The translations under genes were made by a program, and so were the position numbers. 64,000 nt of DNA from Lycium barbarum. Lineage: Eukaryota > Streptophyta > Magnoliopsida > Solanales > Solanaceae. The first letter of the stretch is position 1; every line of letters begins with the position of its first letter. The notes beneath the pieces were generated by a model. The model had not been told where the DNA came from and ran no database searches. It saw nothing but the letters and a program-made list of their open reading frames with translations. Below, in pieces: positions 57,201 through 64,000 of this stretch. The DNA lies in NCBI RefSeq assembly GCF_019175385.1, contig NC_083339.1, forward strand, positions 29,789,637-29,853,636, in the 5' to 3' direction.

Positions 57201-60200
57201 AAAATTTTGTACCAGCATTATTCTACCCAATCCAACCTACCAAACGACCCCTTGTTGTTTATGTTTATTTGTAGCTCAATGAGGTCGAAGTAGAAGAGAA
57301 GCAAGCTTTTGATATTTGCTAGTATAGTCTTTTTTAGTCTGTTTAGAGTTTTGTATGTTTGTGAAAAGTGTCCAGAATTTGTAGTGTTACAGAATCCAAT
57401 ATTAAGTAGGCGTTTGGCCATAGAATCAAATATTTGGAATTTATGGAGTTTGAGTTGAAGAGAGAGTTGTGTTTGGTTTTACTTTTTGCAAAGAATATTT
57501 GGAATAGTGTTCATGCTTGAATGTACTTACATACAACTTCAAAAGTGAAAAGTGAGTTGGAAAACAAGTTATAAGTGTTTTAACCTACTTTCCAAATTTG
57601 AAATACAACTTCAAGTTGGATTTGGAATTTTTATGGCCAAACACTGATTTTCAAATCAAGTGAAAAATTTTCCGGAAAAAGTGAACATTCGAAGTATTAG
57701 AATTAGCTAAGGATTGAGACTCCATGTAGCTTAGGATTGTTAATTGTGGAACTTGTTTATCATCAGTAATGGAAGAAAATAGTGAAGTAGGTATTCAAAA
57801 TATCTATTCCTTATCTTATCGAAGTGAAGATAAGAAATTGTGGCAAGTATTCAAAATATCTATACCTTATTGTTTGTGTTTATTAGTAGCTCAATGATGT
57901 CCAAGTAGAGGAGAAGAGAGCTTTTGATGTTTGCTAGGAGACAATTTTTAGCCTGTTTAGAGTTTGTATGCTAGGGAAAAATGTCCAGAATTTGTAGTGT
58001 GATAGAATCCAATATTAAAGTATTGGTATTGGAAAAGGTGCAAATACAAAAATAGATATTGAGAATTCATTAGTCATATAGTGAACTTGACTTAGCTTAG
58101 GATTGAGAACCCATGTAGCTTAGGATTGTTAGTTGTGGAACTTGTTTATCATTAGTAATGGAAGAAAATAGTAGAATCCATCAATGGTTAGTAATAATTT
58201 TTCATACAACTTTTATGAATTTCAAAATTTTATATTCATTTAACAATTCCAAGTTTGAAGTCTGATGTGATGTTTTGTATCTCAAATAAATTTAAGCAAC
58301 TATTTTGATATTTATTTTAGTAATACTAATATGATACAAATGCCAATTAACATCTTGAATATCATTTCAAGTCAGATAGTGTTACATGAAATAGGAGATG
58401 CTATAATTTCATGTTTGGCTATTTGTGATATAGTTTACTAGTGACAGTCTTTTATTGGTCGCTGAAGGTAACTTATGCAACAGTTTAAGTTTTGCTATGA
58501 AAAGTTAAACAACAACAACAACAACAACATACCCAATGTGATCCCACAAGTGGGGTCTGGGAGGGTGGGGTGTACGCTACCCCTACCTTGTGTAAGGTAG
58601 AGATGCTGTTTATGATAGACCCTCGGCTCAAGAAGATCCTATTTAATGAATCATAAATGTGTACAAATGTAAGTTCCAGCCACAGTTGTTTTTGAAGATG
58701 ATCATGGGTGTGATTGTTGCGTATACCCGGAATTGGTAACCGTCTATGTTATTCTATTTCAAGAATTTCCCAACTGAGAGAAGTTTTCTTCGATAATGTG
58801 AAGGGAGTGCCAAATGTCATTGGATTGGATGGGAGGCCAATGCCCAGAAAAGCCATAAAGACAAAGAAGGAGTCAAATGACAAGTTTTGGGATTTTGCAA
58901 GGCAGTTCTTTTTTGGGCTTTGGGGATTTCGTCAACGACCATACCCACCTGGAAGGCCCATTGATGCTGCACAGGCTATTGGGTACAAAAAACTTGAAAA
59001 GCGATATTATGATTGTAAGTTTGCTTTCATTTATTGTTCAGTTAATATGCTCGAGATTCTGTTATTCTTTCAGTTACTACCAAAATATTATGCTTACTTC
59101 TCCTGTACAGCTTGAACTGCTGAGGATTTCCATAAATTATGAATTATGGGACAATCAGTAAGAGTGCCTAGGTTGTTGGAGATTTTTATCTTGAATTAGC
59201 TGCTGGTAGTGCTTTTCTTGTGGATTTGTGTAGTCATCTTGATGACCATTTTGCTTCTTTTCATGCTTGCAAATTTGAGTAGTGTATAATGTATATTGCT
59301 GTTAGCCTTTTGATTTCTTTGGACAATAGGCATCTGAAGAAACAATGTTATTTTGGATTTCATTAGCAACTAAAGACCAAAAAAAAAAAAAAAAAAAAAA
59401 AAGAGAGAGAAGAAGAAGAAGGAGTTCACTTGTTATGTTATCAAGCATTCTTGTTGGTGAAGGGAATCTAATGCATAGCAATGTGATGTCAGAGATCTTC
59501 CATAGCTGAGAGGCGATGGAGCAGAAGTGCTAAATCCCCTCTGGGAGAAGATCTTGGAGTGATGAAAACACACATTCTTTCATTTGTTCTGAGTGTATGA
59601 AACAGTTGCAAAGAAAATGATACAAATTCCTACTGGCTGGCAAAGAGAAACTAAAACGTAAGAGTTGATGACATGCACCTAGTGCATAATCGCTACGATA
59701 GCATCATCATTTCCCTTGCAACATATCATTGAAAAGATTTACAGCTTATCTGTTATTTTGTCAACTGTTTGCTATTAGTTTCAACTAGAGTGTTTGCTAT
59801 TAGCTTATCATGATTAGCGTGTCTTTTAGTTCAGAGTGATCTGGTGCTATGTTGTTAGTTATGCTCTTAACTATTTGCCATTACTTTATCATGATTTACA
59901 AATTACAATAATGTTTCATTTGGAGCTAAATAGCTTGCACTTTGGTGATCTGGTGCTATGTCGGATCTGTTGGCTTTGTTGTTCATCCTTATTCTTCAAC
60001 TGCTGACTGTTGTTATAATGCTTTATTATGCTTGAATTCCAGTTATTATGAGGAGCGGTGGGTTTTTCTACAAGGATCGATTAGGTCGTTCGAGGGGACC
60101 GATGGAATTAATACAGCTTAAGACTGCTTGGGGTGCTGGAATCATTGATAAGCACACCTTCATTTGGGGAGAGGATATGGATGAATGGGCCCCCATCGGA

Positions 60201-60820
60201 ATGGTTTATGGCATGGAAAAAGCAATTGCTACTTGGGAAGGTTGGTTTTTGCAACAATTACTCTGCTGGAGTTAGTTTTTCAACAATAAATAATCAGAAA
60301 TAGAGGTTTTTGTAGAATCCCTGGCATTCTGAAGCATATTTCATGTCAATTTAGTCTGTAAATCATATATTACTCCTCGCAAGCATTTTAAAGTTATTAT
60401 GTCTCTGTCTTCAGATGTTTATGTAACATGCTACGTTACCTTTGTGCTTATTCTGTAGTAGTAGAATTTGGTTTTGTTTTCTCTCAGTCCATGTTGCCAT
60501 ACGATTGATCCCTTGCATTTATTTGGCTGAAGTGCAGTTAGACTAGGTGCTGCTGCTACTGCTTTCCTTCACAAACTACAGAAAGGTATACCTCCTTGGG
60601 TTCCTCTTAAAGGACATGAGCCGAAGACATATAAGCAGATGCAAGAAGAAGCTTATGAGAGTAAAAGACGTGATTTGGCTGTGCTAGAAGCAAATGATGG
60701 GGTCTGGCCTGGTGTAAGGACTCCGAGTCATACCCTGTTTCTTTGGGCTAGTGGCTCAGAACTGACATCAATTTTGGAGGCTGACCACATGCCAAACAAA
60801 TACATACCAAAAGATCTCAG
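54251..60820 (+). CDS. TIC56: TIC56, chloroplast inner-envelope translocon subunit (3' end outside window)
   Basis: Exons 54251-54727, 58804-59014, 60043-60240 and 60538-60820; junction phases 0, 1, 1, and 2 at the last donor; all GT-AG. They encode about 389 residues; the family has roughly 530, so about 140 residues lie beyond 64000. TIC56 belongs to the 1-MDa TIC complex with TIC20, TIC100 and TIC214 and has also been linked to plastid ribosome biogenesis. Exon 1 gives an Asn/Pro-rich N-terminus and YYWECETRPDFRYAPEVERV. Exon 2 begins GVPNVIGLDGRPMPRKAIK and has LWGFRQRPYPPGRP. Exon 3 is the GYF-like domain (FFYKDRLGRSRGP, FIWGEDMDEWAPI). Exon 4 has GVWPGVRTPSH and LFLWASGSEL. The start is the first ATG of the open frame after a CT-rich leader. 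The 4-kb intron 1 is full of repeats, and intron 4 holds LINE C in antisense. Confidence 0.92.
54731..55250. repeat. MITE-like repeat in TIC56 intron 1, copy 1
   Basis: Begins right after the exon 1 donor with gttatgttgggattagt and contains two internal near-copies of tgctt(g)cattatttcttatcgac and tggtttgttgtattaaaa. It ends with aatccaccctacaaaacgac. A second copy occupies about 56090-57250, where it is split by the hAT element. Contains an A-run with (GAA)n at 55024-55065. Confidence 0.65.
55441..55571 (+). pseudogene. Duplicated tail of TIC56 exon 1, first extra copy
   Basis: Matches the last ~130 bp of exon 1 and its splice donor. The reading shows RKSPVVHFLAQAEEIADK and NEIELKEN, then an in-frame stop (tga in place of a Cys/Arg-type codon region) and KLWQ followed by gtattc. 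Being broken, it cannot serve as a coding exon, but its donor context is the same as the true one. Confidence 0.88.
55771..55875 (-). mobile_element. (TTG)-tailed SINE fragment
   Basis: cctctctacctccatggtag, gtaaggtctgcgtacactct, cctccccagacccc and gggtatgttgttgttg. The same repeat appears in the opposite orientation at 58508-58652. Its GC-rich body is a familiar Solanaceae SINE 3' region (Au/SolS-like); the tRNA-like 5' part is missing. Confidence 0.7.
56131..56992. mobile_element. Non-autonomous hAT element, GC-rich ends, copy 2
   Basis: 862 bp with inverted ends cagtgttttaaaaggcg and cgccttttaaaacactg (17-bp perfect match) and a perfect 8-bp duplication atgcttat (56123-56130 and 56993-57000). 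Same family as 5875-6705, sharing the ggggcgtac/acgcc-rich termini. It is inserted inside the second copy of the MITE-like repeat of intron 1. Confidence 0.95.
57407..57690. mobile_element. MITE with gtttggccata ends
   Basis: taggcgtttggccatagaa and the inverse tttttatggccaaacact form the ends. Comparison with the duplicated unit at about 58005 (ccaatattaaagtattgg) shows an empty site, so this is an insertion between attaa and aagtatt. The right boundary is approximate. Confidence 0.7.
57800..57842 (+). pseudogene. Duplicated tail of TIC56 exon 1, second extra copy
   Basis: A short remnant, cttatcgaagtgaagataag followed by aaattgtggcaagtattc. It corresponds to the last residues of exon 1 (YRSEDKKLWQ) with the donor changed from cag-gt to caa-gt. 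Confidence 0.8.
58508..58652 (+). mobile_element. (CAA)n-led SINE fragment
   Basis: (caa)n then catacccaatgtgatcccac, aagtggggtctgggagggtg, tgtacgctacccctaccttg, gaccctcggctcaag. It is the reverse-orientation counterpart of 55771-55875 and lies about 150 bp before TIC56 exon 2. Confidence 0.72.
59381..59422. repeat. Poly-A plus (GA)/(GAA) tract
   Basis: About 22 A residues then agagagagaagaagaagaag, in TIC56 intron 2. Similar composition to 55024-55065. Confidence 0.85.
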
Positions 60821-61035
60821 GTATGTAGAATCATTTCATTTTGCAACATTTTTCTTTCAACTGTTGATGTCAGAAACTTTTAACCCATCTCCATTTGTCA
60901 ATACTAGCAAATGCCACGCTTCTTTGCGGTATACTGTAGGATATGCATTCTTACAAATTATAACTAAAGAATTTTGAGAATGTTTACTTTATGGGAAGAG
61001 TGGTATATAATTCTGTTAGTTAACCAAAGACAATT

Positions 61036-61055
61036 AAAAAAAAAAAAAAAAAAAA
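61036..61055. repeat. Poly-A tract in TIC56 intron 4
   Basis: A run of about 20 A residues between exon 4 and LINE C. Confidence 0.85.
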
Positions 61056-61120
61056 CGAAGGAAAGACCGCTGAACCTCACACGAAATTGTGATTATTGAA
61101 GCAGGGGGCAGGTGAGATTG

Positions 61121-64000
61121 TTTTTTTTGACAATGGTAACATTCTATATATTAACAGGTGTACTATATCAAAATGTATAATCCCCCAAGTTAGACAATTA
61201 CAAAGTATGTAAGACTTTCTTCTTATGTTGCTTCTTACATATTGTCTAAAACATCAAAAATATCTTCTGTTTGTACTAAGCATTCCTGTTTACACCAAAA
61301 ATAGAAAAGAGCTGGGCAATTCATCTTCAACTTCTGAATGTTGCACTGTTTTCCCTCAAAACACCTCTGGTTTCTCTCTATCCATATAGTCCTCCAAATA
61401 CATGCTGGAACAGCCCTCCATCTCTCCTTCTGATTGGATAAATATCCTTCTCTCCTCCAACTGTCAAGAAACCCCTTTGTGTTTCCTGGCATCACCCACT
61501 TGATTCTCCTCAAGTTAATGAACATCCTCCAGATCTGTTATGTCCATTTACAGTGTAAAAAGAGATAGTTAGTTGTCTCTGCCTGTTCCCCACAAAAATA
61601 ACATCTGGAACACAAATTGAATCCCCTGCTTTTCAAATTTCCCTTTGTCAAAACTGCTTCATTTGCCACCAGCCAAAAGAAACAGACTAATTTCAAAGGA
61701 ACCTGCACTTCCCAGATCATTTTCCATGGCCAGCAACCCACTTGATTATTTACTCTGATCGGAATCTTGTAAGCCTCTGTCACTTCGAAAATTCCTTGAG
61801 AGTTTCCTTGCCAAACCAAAGTGCTGCATTTCCATTAATCACCTTAAACAGATTCAGAGTATGATAAAATTCTGTTATCCTTTCCACTCGCAATCATTAA
61901 ATAGTCTTCTAAAGGTCAGATTCCAACCTTGCTCAGACCAAACTTCAGCCACTGTTGCTTCCTGTTGTTGACATAAAATGTATATATCTGGAAATAATTG
62001 CTGTAATACCCCTTGACCAATTCAGTTGTCTTTCCAGGAAGAAATCTTCATACCATTCCCCACTTTAAGTTTTGTTTTGTTCCTCCTCTTTGGCCATAGA
62101 TTCCTGATTGATCTCCAAACACTGCAACCATATGGAGTGAGAACTGGTTTTGTAGTCCAATTACCCTCTTCCCCATATTTATTTCTAATAGCTCTCTTCC
62201 ACAGAGGTTCTTTTCCTGAAGCATATCTCCACAACCATTTCATCATTAGACTCTGATTGTGGGCCTTCAACTTCTTAATACCATTCCTCCTTTTTTGCTT
62301 CTTATCATGGTATCCAGTTTGACTAAATGAAACTTGTGTTCATCATTGTTTCCCTGCCAGAAAAAATTGTTTCTCAGGGTGTCTAATCTCTTTATCACAC
62401 GAACAGGACCTGGGAATAATGACATCATACATGTAGGTAAAGCATCTAACACACTAGTAATGAGAGTCACCCTCCCTCCCATAGATAAATATTGCATCTT
62501 CCAGTTTGTCCACTTGTTTTCACATTTCTCTATCACACAACTCCATATTCCTTTAGATTTGCTTTTTGGCCTCAGAGGCCTACCCAGATACACTGGGTAG
62601 TTCTCCCACTTTCCCTCCCAGAATGTTAGTTAACATCTAAATTTCCACCACTGTGTCGACTGGATAAATGGAACTCTTCCCCAATTGATATGCAGCCCAG
62701 AGACTGTCTCAAAAATGATGAATATAACCCTCAGTACCCTCAACTGAGTTGCTCCACATCAGCATCACAAAAAATCAAAGTATCATCTGCATATTGTAGG
62801 TGAGAGATTTCCATGTTGTTTCCAGCCCTGTAGTTTACCTGAAAGCCTCTGATCCTGCCCTTACTTCCATCAATGTGGAGCATATCATTCATTCCCTCCA
62901 TTGCTAATATGAATAGAAAAGGTGACAGTGGATCCCCCTAAACCCCTTTTAGAGGAAAAGAACCCATCAGGATTCACTTCACTGTGCTGATGCAGTATCT
63001 GATCCATCTGATGCCAAATCCCATCTTTTGTAGAATTCCCAATAAGTAACCCCAATTTAAGTGATCATATGCTTTCTGGTTATCCAGTTCACATAGACTT
63101 CCAGGGACTTTACTTCTTTGTGTAGCCTCCACACACTCATTTGCTATGAGTATAGCATCCATGATGTGCCTTCCCCTCATAAAGGCCATTTGTTGCTCAT
63201 CAACAAGTCTATGGATCACCTTCTTCAACCTCTCTGCCAACAACTTGGCTATGATTTTGCATGCACTACCAATCACGCTGATAGGTCTAAAATCATTAAG
63301 TTCTATGGCTTCCACCTTCTCTGGTATAAGTGGCATTAAAGCTTTTCTTAAACACTTATTGACTATGAAAATTTTGAATTGCCGCAATCACATCTGTACC
63401 AATGATATCCCACCCTTTGATAAAGAAAGCCATAGTATAACCATTTGGCTATGGTGCTTTGTCACCTGCACAAGCCTTCACAGTTTCCATAATCTCTTGA
63501 GGTTCAAAGTGTCTCATCAGATTATGGTTCGATTCTTCAGTAATTAGTGGACATCCCCTCATATTGAAGCGAGGTCTCCAATTCTGTGTTTCAGTATACA
63601 GCTTCTCATAATAATTTACAGTCTCCTTCTGAATATCCTCTGCCCTTGTAAGATTTTCTCCATCTACAACAAGCTTGTCAATGTTATTCATTCTTTTGTG
63701 AGCATTTGCAGCTCTATGAACGAATTTGGTATTACTATCGTTTTAGCCATAAAGCCCTGATCTCTGCCTTCAGGCTGCCTCTTCATGTTTTACTTTGTTT
63801 TCAAACTCCATCATCAGAGATATCCTTTCTGCAATCTCCATCTCAGATAATAACCTATGCTTCTGGATCCTATCCAAACCCTCAATTTGCTGTAGTACTT
63901 TCTGTTTCTGTATGCCCAAACTTCCTTGAGAAGATCTGCTCCATTTCTTCAATTTCTCCTTCGAAGCTTTGAGTTTATAGGCCAGAATATAATCAGGTCT
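61121..64000 (-). mobile_element. LINE C, minus strand, within TIC56 intron 4, continues past window
   Basis: 3' end at a T-run (61121-61128 on the plus strand, the poly-A tail in reverse). ORF2 runs leftwards from beyond 64000. Landmarks: a coiled N-terminal part (63952-63770), then 63691-63449 (LVVDGENLTRAEDIQKETVN), followed by RT 63387-62974 (ELNDFRPISVIGSACKI, MAFMRGRHIMDAILIANE, KAYDHLNWGYL). After that come LGRPLRPKSKSKGIW and YLSMGGRVTLITSVLDALP (62593-62267), and the zinc-binding module CSRCYFCGEQAETTNYLFLHC (61819-61538). Several stops and frameshifts separate the parts, so it is inactive. It is antisense to TIC56, whose remaining exons must lie right of 64000. Confidence 0.88.

Larger units (their letters stand above)
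55882..58190. repeat. Serially duplicated intron 1 segments of TIC56
   Basis: The segment tttgtagctcaatgaggt...tttgctag...gtccagaatttgtagtg occurs at about 55258, 55890, 57267 and 57884. The last two are followed by agaatccaatattaa and cttaggattgtta blocks. Copies are in direct orientation, so the intron grew by repeated duplication, later disrupted by MITEs. Confidence 0.85.

Noticed and set aside
58714..58803. Upstream extension of TIC56 exon 2 (ISQLREVFFDNVK)
   Set aside because: No AG acceptor upstream gives the phase required by exon 1; the AG just before 58804 does.
1..64000. Prokaryotic or defence-type gene system, tRNA or rRNA genes, endogenous pararetrovirus
   Set aside because: No operon structure, no complete tRNA or rRNA and no viral movement or coat-like protein were recognised; coding content is host exons plus retroelements and DNA transposons.

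Overview
This window is a repeat-dense stretch of a plant nuclear genome, most likely from a member of the Solanaceae. The case for this family is a SolS/TS-type SINE at about 12780, (TTG)n-tailed SINE fragments at 55771 and 58508, Stowaway and hAT MITEs, chromovirus-type gypsy elements with LTRs over 2 kb, and intron-rich host genes. No species can be named from the sequence alone.

Only two host loci were found. (1) A GILT family (gamma-interferon-inducible lysosomal thiol reductase-like) pair lies on the minus strand. Copy A (24187 down to 13826) can be read as five exons encoding an uninterrupted 230-residue protein. Its first intron contains a complete Copia retrotransposon (15287-23715, TSD ggtat), which itself contains a CACTA transposon (19546-22344, TSD tga). 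Copy B (30801 down to 25453) has the same five-exon layout but is broken, and its introns hold several transposons and a 557-bp tandem duplication. (2) TIC56, a subunit of the chloroplast inner-envelope protein translocon, lies on the plus strand from 54251. Four exons are visible and the 3' end is beyond the window. Its first intron contains repeated copies of the exon-1 tail, and a LINE sits antisense in intron 4.

Layout. 1-2330: gypsy LTR in minus orientation, inserted in a LINE (LINE A, 2331-5282). 5875-6705: non-autonomous hAT. 7050-12780: decayed Copia relic interrupted by a truncated gypsy element (LTR, PBS, gag; 7745 to about 11575), a MITE and a SINE. 13826-30801: the GILT pair with its nested elements. 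31072-46405: MITEs, then a 5'-truncated minus-strand LINE (LINE B) interrupted by a solo LTR that holds a second solo LTR, a 771-bp terminal-inverted-repeat element, and a complete chromovirus (39943-46334, TSD gtttc). 46405-54250: intergenic DNA with a long-arm foldback, Stowaway elements and tandem repeats. 54251-64000: TIC56 with its intronic repeats and LINE C.

The host genes do not form an operon. Their proximity may be old: from memory, the Arabidopsis GILT gene OSH1 and TIC56 carry adjacent locus numbers. Most of the rest is a layered insertion history that can be ordered from target-site duplications. I found no clearly new biochemical system. The most unusual items are the 9.2-kb transposon-filled intron of an otherwise intact GILT gene, the serial exon-tail duplications in TIC56 intron 1, and several precisely bounded, possibly unnamed non-autonomous transposon families.
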